A DNA stretch of 64,000 bases from JAEUMD01 sp050246945 (GTDB taxonomy: Bacteria > Pseudomonadota > Alphaproteobacteria > Rhizobiales > Hyphomicrobiaceae), in NCBI GenBank assembly GCA_050246945.1, contig JBFWVC010000006.1, positions 124,001 through 188,000 on the forward strand. The letters are read 5' to 3'. The notes beneath the pieces were generated by a model. The model was given only the letters and a program-made list of their open reading frames with translations, ran no database searches and had not been told where the DNA came from. Below, piece after piece: positions 52,988 through 61,118 of the stretch; position 1 is the first letter of the stretch, and every line of letters starts with the position of its first letter. Position numbers and translations under genes: made by a program.

Positions 52988-53581
52988 CTAAAGGTCACGA
53001 ATGACCCGTGCTGGCTGTCCTACGGCGAGCGAACGCGGCGGGATATCCCGCGTCACGACGCTACCCGCCCCAATCACACTGCCCGCGCCGATCGTCACGC
53101 CTGGTAGAATGATCACTCGCGCTCCAATCCAGACATTGTCCTCCAGAAGGACCGGCGCGGAGGGCGGGCGTTCATCGCGACGCTCGGGCTCAAGTCGATG
53201 GAACTGATTGTCGATTATGATGGCGTGCGTGCCTATTCTGCAGTTGGGCCCAATTCTTACCAGATGACTCGCACTGATCGAGCATCCGTAATTTATGTAG
53301 GCTCGCGAACCGATTTCGAGTGTACCTCCAGCCTCTACCACCAATTCGAGCTTGGCGGTTGTCGAGATGAATCGTGCCCGTTCCCCCACGAGCAGCGTGC
53401 CTTCGTTCTTGACGACCGGCTTCCCCCAGACGCGCACGTTAGGTCCAAGCACGGATGCATGCCGCAGGCACCATTGCGCCCGCAGCACTGCCAAGCCATT
53501 GTACCAAATCGGGCCGAAGTTCATTTTCCTTCCAGGGAATCTCCGGGTCGATGCGAGATCTCGCTCAGTCCGCTGAAACAT
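52988..53581 (-). CDS. Left-handed beta-helix acyltransferase (second copy)
   Basis: The 197-residue protein has LbetaH hexapeptide repeats from about residue 60 (GTLLVGERARFISTTAKLEL, GTLEIGSRAYINYGCSISAS, CRIGTHAIIIDNQFH) to DNVWIGARVIILPGVT and IGAGSVIGAGSVVTRDIP. The His in IIIDNQFHRL corresponds to the catalytic region of WbbJ/CysE-like acetyltransferases. ATG 53581 is used; ATG 53524 with GGAAGGAAA just upstream is an equally good start. It is homologous to the acyltransferase at 49865-50506. Confidence 0.9.
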   Translation of the reverse strand: MFQRTERDLASTRRFPGRKMNFGPIWYNGLAVLRAQWCLRHASVLGPNVRVWGKPVVKNEGTLLVGERARFISTTAKLELVVEAGGTLEIGSRAYINYGCSISASHLVRIGPNCRIGTHAIIIDNQFHRLEPERRDERPPSAPVLLEDNVWIGARVIILPGVTIGAGSVIGAGSVVTRDIPPRSLAVGQPARVIRDL

Positions 53582-54296
53582 CTTGTTGCCACCTCGATTT
53601 GATGGCGGATTTGCACAGCCTACCAGCAGGCGGAGGAGACTGTTTGCACAATGCTAGCATCTCTCGTGCCGTCCGCGATGGCGGAGTTCCGATCACCAAC
53701 ACAACAATTCAATGCTTCGCCCCTTCCTCCAAGTCCGACGGATCGCGAGCAACCATCGCTGCCGGCATATGATAAAGGAGGCCGAACGTGCAACTATCAC
53801 AAAAAAGGAATCCAACCGCCAAGGAGTACAATGTATCAGGTGGTGAATGCCGTCAGGTTGGCGATGGGAAACACGCGCGATCCTTGCAGAACCAGACGAA
53901 TAGATTTTAACAAATGGCCTTACGAAACCTGGACGTCTCACTCCTGCCACTTTACAAATTGCGCGCCCAGCTCTTTTAACATGCGCGGCCATTTTAAGGA
54001 TAATTTGGGGATGCGGTGGCCCTTGATACCCTGCCAGAACCCCTCAGGGCTAACAACGCCATTGCGCTACCGTCAACAAAGAGCGTGATTTTTGCCGGTG
54101 TTATAGGAATTCAATCATAGCGATGATGCCATCGGTTCGAAGGGCATTGGTAAGGGATGATCCCCAACACTAATTTATGGCCTGGAAGCGCCGGTGCACG
54201 TCAGGTCGAACAGGACGGGCAGCGCTACGGTGTTTGCAGCAAGACCAGTCAGTTTGTGGATTTGCTTAAGTGATCAATGTCAGGCGGGGTGAGCAT
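53582..54296. other. Long divergent intergenic region, no gene seen
   Basis: In these 715 bp the only long frame (about 53651-54088, plus) has no ribosome site and no family resemblance. No terminator, repeat or RNA was recognised. It should hold promoters for the acyltransferase on the left and the GT4 on the right. Confidence 0.4.
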
Positions 54297-55412
54297 ATGG
54301 CGGTCTACAACATTGGCTTTGTGCTGGAACAGTCGCTCGGACACGTAACACACACAAAAAATCTGCTGGCAAATGTCCCGCTCGACCCTGAGATCCGGGC
54401 GCACTGGGGGTTGATCCCATTCGAATCCCGGGGTCTTGCCGCAAGGATCCCCGTTTACAATAGCAACTGGACCATCCGAGCGGGGCTAAGAGCACGTCGG
54501 TTGTTGACCGACCTCACAGCGCGTACTCCTCTCGACGCCCTGTTCTTTCACACGCAGGTCCCGGCTATCCTCTCGCAGAGCTGGATGCGGAAGTTGCCTA
54601 CTGTCGTATCCCTTGACGCGACCCCCTCACAATACGATGAGCTTGGACAGTTCTATCGCCACGAAAAAGGCTCTTCGTGGCTCGAAGCGATCAAATGGCG
54701 CTTGAACCGTGACTGCTACGCGGCAGCGCGCCGGCTCGTCGTTTGGGGAGAGTGGACCAAGCGCGGGCTCGTGAAAGACTACGAAGTCCCTGAAGACAAG
54801 GTGACAGTCATTCCACCCGGAGTTACGGTTAACGAATGGCAACGCCCAGCACCAAGGTGCGCCCACAGCGGCCCTATCAAAGTCCTCTTTGTCGGCGGGG
54901 ATCTGGAGCGCAAGGGCGGAATAGTTTTGCTCGAGGCGTTTCGGGCTATTCGCGGGACCGGAGTCGAACTTCATTTGGTCACGAAAAATGCGGTAGCACC
55001 CGAGCCTGGCGTGTTCGTCTACAACGATATGGAACCCAATAGCCAGCCGCTTAAAGACCTCTATCACGATTGTGACATTTTTGCTCTGCCGACCTTCGGA
55101 GACTGCCTTCCGATGGTGCTCTCAGAGGCTGGCGCGGCCGGCATGGCCATCGTTTCCACGGACGTTGCTGCAATTCCCGAAATCGTGCGTCACGGCCAAA
55201 CGGGGCTGACGGTGCCGCCGGGCGATAGGACAGCGCTTATTGAAGCTATCAGTCAGCTTGTGACCAACGCAGAACTGCGCATGCGATTGGGCTCGCAGGC
55301 GGCAGATCATGTCGCTCGAAATTACGACGCCGCAGTGAATACCAGACGCCTTGTTGAGCTCCTAAAACGCGAGGCCGATTTCACCTCCAAGACAGAGAAA
55401 ACCATAGCGTAA
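54297..55412 (+). CDS. Family 4 glycosyltransferase (EQxLGHxT subgroup, second copy)
   Basis: The 371-residue GT-B enzyme begins MAVYNIGFVLEQSLGHVTHT, parallel to the start of the GT4 at 50611-51687. Shared parts include FFHTQVPAI, SLDATPSQYDELGQFYRH, VIPPGVTVNEW and VLFVGGDLERKGGIVLLEAF (near 197). The retaining-enzyme Glu region is FALPTFGDCLPMVLSEAGAA (near 261). GGGGTGA lies just before ATG 54297. The two paralogues probably use related acceptors in assembly of one polymer. Confidence 0.89.
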   Translation: MAVYNIGFVLEQSLGHVTHTKNLLANVPLDPEIRAHWGLIPFESRGLAARIPVYNSNWTIRAGLRARRLLTDLTARTPLDALFFHTQVPAILSQSWMRKLPTVVSLDATPSQYDELGQFYRHEKGSSWLEAIKWRLNRDCYAAARRLVVWGEWTKRGLVKDYEVPEDKVTVIPPGVTVNEWQRPAPRCAHSGPIKVLFVGGDLERKGGIVLLEAFRAIRGTGVELHLVTKNAVAPEPGVFVYNDMEPNSQPLKDLYHDCDIFALPTFGDCLPMVLSEAGAAGMAIVSTDVAAIPEIVRHGQTGLTVPPGDRTALIEAISQLVTNAELRMRLGSQAADHVARNYDAAVNTRRLVELLKREADFTSKTEKTIA

Positions 55413-55832
55413 ATGCCTGTCCGCCGACGGAGGAGTCGGTTAAGAACAACGGCGCCAAAAAACTGTCGGCAACGCCATCCAATTCCTGGTCGCTTTTTGA
55501 ATTCCGTGCTTAAGAAATAGGACGCGGACTTGGATCGAAGCTCGGCTCGACCTATTTTTGGGGATGCATTTGCGTGCCCCACCTTCGCCGCGGGATGAGG
55601 GAGCGGCGTGGTTATGGTGGTTTCTTTTAGAGCCGAGGATGAAACGAACGACATTTGCAAACAGGTGACGTAGACGCCCCCCTGTCAAGCTAAAGCCATC
55701 CAGTTGCTGTTCGATTTACATAGCGACAACGTTCGGGAGAAGAATAGCTTGCTTCGTCGATTGGGATGAGGATACTCGAACGTCGGAAGAAAACACCTGC
55801 ATCCTGCAACCTCAAACAAACACATCTCGCTC
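55413..55832. other. Intergenic region, no gene seen
   Basis: These 420 bp lie between the GT4 and galE genes, both on the plus strand. No gene, hairpin with T-run, or repeat was recognised. Confidence 0.4.
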
Positions 55833-56831
55833 GTGGAACACAATTTCGTCTTAGTGACCGGTGGTGCGGGATACATTGGATCCCACGCCTGCAAAGCTCT
55901 TCATCAAGCCGGCTACACGCCCGTCACCTTTGATAGTCTCGTTAATGGTCATGAATGGGCCGTGAAGTGGGGGCCGCTCGAGCGGGGCAATATTCTCGAC
56001 CGTGCACGACTGGACGAAGTTCTCAAATATTACAAGCCTTCCGCAGTCATGCATTTCGCGGCCTTCGCATACGTTGGCGAGTCCGTCGAGGACCCAGGAA
56101 AGTACTACCGCAACAATGTTGTCGGATCGCTCACGCTCATCGAGGCAGCGCGCGACCATAAGATCCCGCGTTTTGTGTTTTCCAGTACGTGCGCAACGTA
56201 CGGCGTGCCCGTTCAACTGCCCATCATTGAAGACACACCGCAGCGGCCAATCAATCCCTATGGGGAGTCAAAGCTCATGGTCGAACGGATGCTAGACTCC
56301 TTTTCGGCTGTCCACGACATCAATTACATTGCGCTACGCTATTTCAACGCCGCAGGCGCCGATCCCGACAACGCCATCGGTGAGGATCACGCCCCAGAGA
56401 CGCATCTGATCCCTTTGGCGCTCGATGCAGCCTCAGGGCGCCGCCCGCATCTGACGGTTTTTGGCATCGACTACGACACGCCCGACGGAACCTGCATCCG
56501 CGACTACATTCACGTCAGCGACCTGGCCGAGGCGCATGTGCTAGCGCTCAAGGCCCTCATTGATGGTGCGCCATCGCAGGCCCTCAATCTCGGCCTCGGA
56601 TTTGGCTTCTCGGTTTTGGAGGTCATCAACTCCGTCGAACGGGTCACAGGGTGCAAGGTACACAAGTTGCACGGCCCCCGCCGCCCCGGAGATCCTGCCG
56701 CACTCATAAGCGATCCGAGCAAAGCGAACAAAGTTCTCGGCTGGAGCCCGAAGCTCCGCGGCCTGGAGGAAATCGTGGGGACGGCCTGGGCCTGGCATCA
56801 ACGTGCGAGCCTGCAGACTCATAAGCTCTGA
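55833..56831 (+). CDS. galE: UDP-glucose 4-epimerase
   Basis: The 332-residue extended SDR interconverts UDP-glucose and UDP-galactose and supplies galactosyl donors. NAD motif VTGGAGYIGSH is at 8-18, the SSTCATYG segment holds the catalytic Ser/Thr, and Y143/K147 lie in NPYGESK. RYFNAAGADPDNAIGEDH and DGTCIRDYIHVSDLAEAH are typical of GalE. The start is GTG 55833 with no clear ribosome site. Its last codons overlap an IS5 transposase remnant on the other strand, so the C-terminal residues after about 325 may come from the insertion. Confidence 0.94.
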   Translation: MEHNFVLVTGGAGYIGSHACKALHQAGYTPVTFDSLVNGHEWAVKWGPLERGNILDRARLDEVLKYYKPSAVMHFAAFAYVGESVEDPGKYYRNNVVGSLTLIEAARDHKIPRFVFSSTCATYGVPVQLPIIEDTPQRPINPYGESKLMVERMLDSFSAVHDINYIALRYFNAAGADPDNAIGEDHAPETHLIPLALDAASGRRPHLTVFGIDYDTPDGTCIRDYIHVSDLAEAHVLALKALIDGAPSQALNLGLGFGFSVLEVINSVERVTGCKVHKLHGPRRPGDPAALISDPSKANKVLGWSPKLRGLEEIVGTAWAWHQRASLQTHKL

Positions 56832-57084
56832 GCCATAGGCGCGCCGAAGTGAACTCGATCATCGCCAAATAATTCAGCAGATTGCGGCCGGGGATCATTG
56901 CGACGTGTCAGAACCGCTTGAGCTTGTCGAAGCATGGCTCGATGAGATTGCGCTGCATGTAGCGGCTTTGCGAGCAGGGGACGATCTCCTGCGAGGCTTA
57001 ATCCCTATTGCCGAGTCATTTCCACTGAGTTGTGGCCCCGGTACGCCACAACCGCGGGAGAGGTTCATGCCAAAGAACCCGGAT
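56815..57084 (-). pseudogene. IS5-family transposase remnant (C-terminus)
   Basis: On the minus strand CSQSRYMQRNLIEPCFDKLKRF is encoded at about 56925-56990 (the last 20 residues of the stretch being the RNL.E..F.KLK motif of IS5/IS427 transposases, with Pro replacing the usual Arg). A TGA then interrupts the frame, after which HVAMIPGRNLLNYLAMIEFT and SARLWLRAYES continue to 56815, matching the RYDK...YLA...ASIRLWLR ending. Upstream parts are missing and a TAA also interrupts. The fragment overlaps the 3' end of galE and abuts the repeat at 57085. Confidence 0.8.
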
Positions 57085-57227
57085 CTAGCATTCCGACACT
57101 GACGCTTGGCTCCCTATCGGGCAACTGCGCGTCAACCCGGAGCCCTGGATATCTCAGCTTGCATTCTGGATTCGCTGACGTCTGGCGACCTTTACCCGGC
57201 AAACAGACGCCGGACCCAGAACACTAG
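57085..57227. repeat. 143-bp CTAG-bounded element, copy 3
   Basis: CTAG is intact at both ends (57085-57088 and 57224-57227). The left end reads CTAGCATTCCGACACTGACG and the right CCCAGAACACTAG. The left-half hairpin is clear here: GACGC pairs with GCGTC, and GGCTCC with GGAGCC around CGGG/CCCG. The right half pairs TTCTGGAT...ACCCAGAA less perfectly. The CTA at 57224-57226 provides the TAG stop of the flippase gene on the minus strand. It sits directly against an IS5 remnant. Confidence 0.87.
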
Positions 57228-58726
57228 CAGGATTTTCGAATTAGCATTTCGCGGTTCTGGATGAAATCGATAGTAAATTTTAGATCCGCCTTTCGCAGAA
57301 GGCCCGTTGTTAGCGCGAGCGCCGCAAACAACGATACAAATCCCGGGATAACTAAAAATATGTTAATTGCTGGCAACGCCCAAAATGCGAAAAGAATTAC
57401 GATCGTCACAAAGTAGGCCTTTACCAGATTTTCCGCCGTGCCGCGCGACACAGATCCGCGAGGCATCATAATCACCAAAAATGCTAGCATAAAAATTTCA
57501 GACACGCCGAAGGCGATTATCAGAGCAAGCGCGCCGTTTCCATATTCCTCCTGGAAAGCCTCGATTGTAAGCCATCCAATGGCCACGCCTATTGCCATGG
57601 TGATGAATTTTGCCTTCGCAAGCTCTTTCGTTTTACCCACGGCATTGGCGGCGGTTCCGAGAAGAAAATCCAAAAAGACAATAGGTAAAATCAATGACGC
57701 GACACGCAGTATTTGCGCGGCCTTGCTAAAGTCACCTGAGCCAAAAATTATCGTCACGATTAAGTCTGAGAAAACATATAGAGAAGACGCCCCCAAAGCG
57801 CTAGCAAGCAGCATCAGCCGCCCGGTTGATTGAATGAGCACGTGTAGATCGGGTGTAGAGCTTGAAGCGCGGGATAGTTCTGGATATGTCGCCATGGAGA
57901 GTATTGTCGCAGGGGCTATAATCGTGCCTAATATTGTGCGTGCCGCTCCGTACCAGCCGACAACTTCGGGACCGGTGAAAAATGAAAGAAGGAAAACGTC
58001 GATTACCGGCTGTAGTGCCACTGCGAGGTCGAATAAAGCAATGGCTACTCCAGCATATAGCAGCTCATTAATCGTTTTTGCTGTCGGGGCCGCAACCCTA
58101 AACTGTACTTTTCTCGTGAAATAGATGCACCCCAACATATTGCTGATGCTTCCTGCCGCTTGAGCGAGCACGGCTGCTATCAGCCCGCCACCCAAGCTGA
58201 GAACGGTAAATATCGCAGCAAGATTAAATGCCTTTCCAGTAACTGCAGGAATGACCTCGAGATCGGGGCGATCTCTGCCGCGAAAGACATAGCCGAGTGG
58301 GAGCGATATTACGCTTGGAAAGGCAATCAGCACAAAAATCGGGGCGAGTAATACTACAATTCTGTCAAAACCACTGACGAGTGTAATTCCGGCGGCAGCA
58401 AAGGCGGCAAAAACGGTACCGATTGTCCGGAGCAGAATCGAGCTCCCGATTAATTGGGCTTCGTCAGAACGTTCTTTTGCTGTTTCTCGTATTACGTATC
58501 TGCTTTGCCCCCAGTCGACTATTATGAAAACGTATCCAGCGACTGTCATTACAGTGAAGTACAAGCCGAAATCACTTGCGCCCAGGTATCGACCAAGGAT
58601 TGCGGTCGTAAATATTCCTAAAACTATCGTTGCTACCTGTCCAAGCCCAAGGTGTAAGGCGTTCCGAGCCAGCAGCTTATGTTTCTGGCCATCCTCAAGA
58701 TCGCGCGATGGTGTGGTCTCAGTCAT
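57224..58726 (-). CDS. Wzx-type polysaccharide flippase
   Basis: The 500-residue membrane protein has about twelve to fourteen spans and the MATE/MurJ-like polysaccharide synthase layout: HLGLGQVATIVLGIFTTAIL and GRYLGASDFGLYFTVMTVAG at the start, LPLGYVFRGRDRPDLEVIPA near 145, and repeated amphipathic helices to the end. It flips lipid-linked repeat units across the inner membrane. It starts at ATG 58726 without a clear ribosome site. The C-terminus (EMLIRKSC) ends at a TAG that is part of the adjacent repeat, so the original tail may have been longer. Confidence 0.92.
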   Translation of the reverse strand: MTETTPSRDLEDGQKHKLLARNALHLGLGQVATIVLGIFTTAILGRYLGASDFGLYFTVMTVAGYVFIIVDWGQSRYVIRETAKERSDEAQLIGSSILLRTIGTVFAAFAAAGITLVSGFDRIVVLLAPIFVLIAFPSVISLPLGYVFRGRDRPDLEVIPAVTGKAFNLAAIFTVLSLGGGLIAAVLAQAAGSISNMLGCIYFTRKVQFRVAAPTAKTINELLYAGVAIALFDLAVALQPVIDVFLLSFFTGPEVVGWYGAARTILGTIIAPATILSMATYPELSRASSSTPDLHVLIQSTGRLMLLASALGASSLYVFSDLIVTIIFGSGDFSKAAQILRVASLILPIVFLDFLLGTAANAVGKTKELAKAKFITMAIGVAIGWLTIEAFQEEYGNGALALIIAFGVSEIFMLAFLVIMMPRGSVSRGTAENLVKAYFVTIVILFAFWALPAINIFLVIPGFVSLFAALALTTGLLRKADLKFTIDFIQNREMLIRKSC

Positions 58727-59393
58727 TTTGTTCGGGGGATGTTGGTTTGAGTTGAGAACTTAAATTTTGATACTCGGCGCAGGTTAAGCCAGGGGATTGC
58801 AGACTTAGCATTGATATGCATATGCGTAGTTGAATGGTATAGCCACATGCAAACAGGATTCATATTAAGTTGCGCGGCCGACCCGGACCCAATGCGGAGC
58901 CATTAATAGGTTAGTTCTGTACGCGGCAGGACTGCATCCCAACGCGGTCTCACCCGAAGCCAGAGTTTTGGGTCTCTTCTGCCTCCGTCGGGACGGTTCC
59001 GCCAATGCGATTGAGCAGAGAGATCGGGACGTTGTCCCCGTGCCTGCGTGCAGGCTCAACCCAATTCACCCAGCTGTTCCACCATATCCTCGCCGCCATC
59101 CATCGGCTTCGAACATCGCCGGCACCGAAATGGACAGCGGTCTTAACTACCTCCCAACCAATCGATATGACTGGCAGCCTTTCGGCGCTGCATCGCCAGA
59201 GTGCACCCGGAGCGCCGCTAGGAACCTCTGCGCCAACAATCGACCACACGATAACCCAAGTGCCTACCCGTGAGACAAAACAGTCAACAGATGGCCTCGT
59301 GAGCCTTCGTCCTCGCACGCGTGATATGATAGTCTTAGATCCACTAAGTGCTACGTGGGGAATGTGGGTTACTGTTGGTCAAGGGAGGCTAAA
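58727..59393. other. Intergenic region upstream of the secreted protein gene
   Basis: These 667 bp separate the flippase gene from the secreted protein gene. Long frames on both strands at 58950-59400 are Arg/Pro/Trp-rich with no recognised family; an old mobile-element fragment is possible but not supported. GGGAGG at 59383-59388 is the ribosome site of the next gene. Confidence 0.4.
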
Positions 59394-60482
59394 TTGGCCG
59401 ATCGCATAAACCGATTATTCCCTGCAAAGACTGCAAGGGCATGCGGCAGCCTGAGGGCGGTTGTTTTTTCAGTTGGGCCTGCGATCGCATTACTGGGCGT
59501 TATGTCCTGCCTCTGTGCCCAGCTTGGGCTAGCAAGTGAAAAACTGCCGTTGAAGAAGGCGCAGGGAACATTGTGCAGCACTTCACCTGCGACGACCCAG
59601 GCTGCTCGCCTAACATCCCCCATCGCACAAGAGCGTCATGGCGGCTTCATAGAGTACTTCACCGGGAACACGGGGCTCGCTCGATTTCGCCTCGGCGTCT
59701 ATCACAGAAACATTGGTTCGCAGATGGTCGGCGAACAGCCTCACATCTGGGGCGACAACAACGCTATGCACGGCGGAGAGTGGACGGCAGATCACGACTT
59801 GAATTGCGGTCTGCCTGATACGCAACGGGTTCTGTCCTCACGGACACGCACTGCGGATGAAAGCAACAATTGGGTTCCCATCGTCGAATTCAATCTCGAT
59901 CAGATTTTTTATCTGTGTCGGGACCATCTCATGACATCGATGGGAGATGTCGATGGTTATTCGATCATTTGGTTCAGCCCCAACCGGGAGTTTCGTCGCG
60001 AGATTCACAAGAGAGTTTCATGGGATGTCAACGTGACGAACCTGGGTGCCCGGCAGTGGTGGGAAGTCTCCATCGTGCCAGTTGGGGCCGAGTTTCTCGC
60101 GACGGCTGGTTCTCTCGCTGACACGGCCGGAATTGCCCACTACAACAGTCAATCTGTAATTGTCGGCTCCGGTCCTCTTGGCGGAACCGTTAATATTACG
60201 ACGAACAACAAGAATCGTTACGACGGGTGGCGGCCCATTTGCGGGCAGTCAGAATTGGACCCGGAAGGCTGCGCCTCGAAAATGCTTCGGCGAACGTTCT
60301 CGATAATCGATAACAACAACGATACGCTGACAGTTGACTACGGCGGATTATTCAAGAAAACGGTGCGAGGGCGTTTCCCAGAGAGGTTTGAGGTATATTT
60401 CAAGGACCACAACTACACGCCAGATAAGGATGGCATGCCCGCCGGCCACACATGGCACTGGGACACCATACGTATCGAGTAG
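59394..60482 (+). CDS. Secreted protein of unknown function
   Basis: The 362-residue protein starts at TTG 59394, five bases after GGGAGG (spacer CTAAA). A signal-like segment AVVFSVGPAIALLGVMSCLC lies near residues 23-42. The mature part is rich in Asn, Asp and Trp, with cysteines at NCGLPD, YLCRDH, PICGQS and GCASKM that could form disulfides. GGFIEYFTGNTGLARFRLG, WDVNVTNLGARQWWEVSIVP and HTWHWDTIRIE suggest an all-beta jelly-roll, as in carbohydrate-binding or lyase proteins. No catalytic motif is recognised. Its place between the flippase and glycosyltransferases suggests contact with the exported polysaccharide. Confidence 0.75.
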   Translation: MADRINRLFPAKTARACGSLRAVVFSVGPAIALLGVMSCLCAQLGLASEKLPLKKAQGTLCSTSPATTQAARLTSPIAQERHGGFIEYFTGNTGLARFRLGVYHRNIGSQMVGEQPHIWGDNNAMHGGEWTADHDLNCGLPDTQRVLSSRTRTADESNNWVPIVEFNLDQIFYLCRDHLMTSMGDVDGYSIIWFSPNREFRREIHKRVSWDVNVTNLGARQWWEVSIVPVGAEFLATAGSLADTAGIAHYNSQSVIVGSGPLGGTVNITTNNKNRYDGWRPICGQSELDPEGCASKMLRRTFSIIDNNNDTLTVDYGGLFKKTVRGRFPERFEVYFKDHNYTPDKDGMPAGHTWHWDTIRIE

Positions 60483-61118
60483 GCGGGCCTCGATAATTTC
60501 GACCCAGACTAGGCGTAATTGGCTCAATGAGCTCGCGCCTCTGCTCTTTCTTACAAATTCCCGAAGATGAACAATTTGGCCTGAGTGACAAAGTATCTAG
60601 ACGCGGCATTGCTGAAGTGGATTGGGCCGATCCCTGGAAGATGGGCCCAATTCGCCAGAAGGAGATGTGGTGAATCCGATCTTTTTCTCAGTAGAGAAGC
60701 CGCGGGACAGAACCGCGATGGCCTTCTCGGCCAGTTTACCATTCCGCGCCCGGTTCGCGCATCCTCGCTTGGGGCCGGAAGCAACCGGCTTCGCAACCTG
60801 CCGCCGATATCGACTGTGTAGCGTACGCTGCGAAGCGTCTGTGCTGCCCTAGACTGCGTTCGTGCAGCTCTTATTCAAATTTGGCATTATCATTGGCAAA
60901 GCAATAAGAGACAGACCGAATTCACATGAGCTGTGACACTGTTGAATTTTGAAGGTTCTCATCTTAGAAACGTACGAGACGACAAAACTCGGCGGCAATC
61001 GACCTATTCGGTTATCAGAAGAGGCATCGGACCGACATCCGCTGATATACCAGCTTTGAAGTTCGACGATCCGGCAAATAGAATTTTATGGCGGCTACGC
61101 TCTAGGATCAAAAAATCG
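60483..61118. other. Intergenic region, no gene seen
   Basis: These 636 bp lie between the secreted protein gene and the GT2 gene. The GT2 frame stays open back to a GTG at 60933, but those 62 codons lack a ribosome site and do not resemble the family. Other frames at 60551-60850 are not convincing. Confidence 0.4.

Noticed and set aside
53651..54088. Possible 145-residue gene in the gap before the GT4 gene
   Set aside because: No ribosome site, no recognisable motif, and composition like random sequence; left as intergenic.
58950..59318. Possible transposase fragment (Trp-rich minus-strand frame)
   Set aside because: No DDE or family motif could be identified in any frame, so it was not called as a mobile element.
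60933..61118. N-terminal extension of the GT2 at 61119
   Set aside because: The 62 extra codons from GTG 60933 lack a ribosome site, and GT2 enzymes typically begin at the MKVSIIVP strand.
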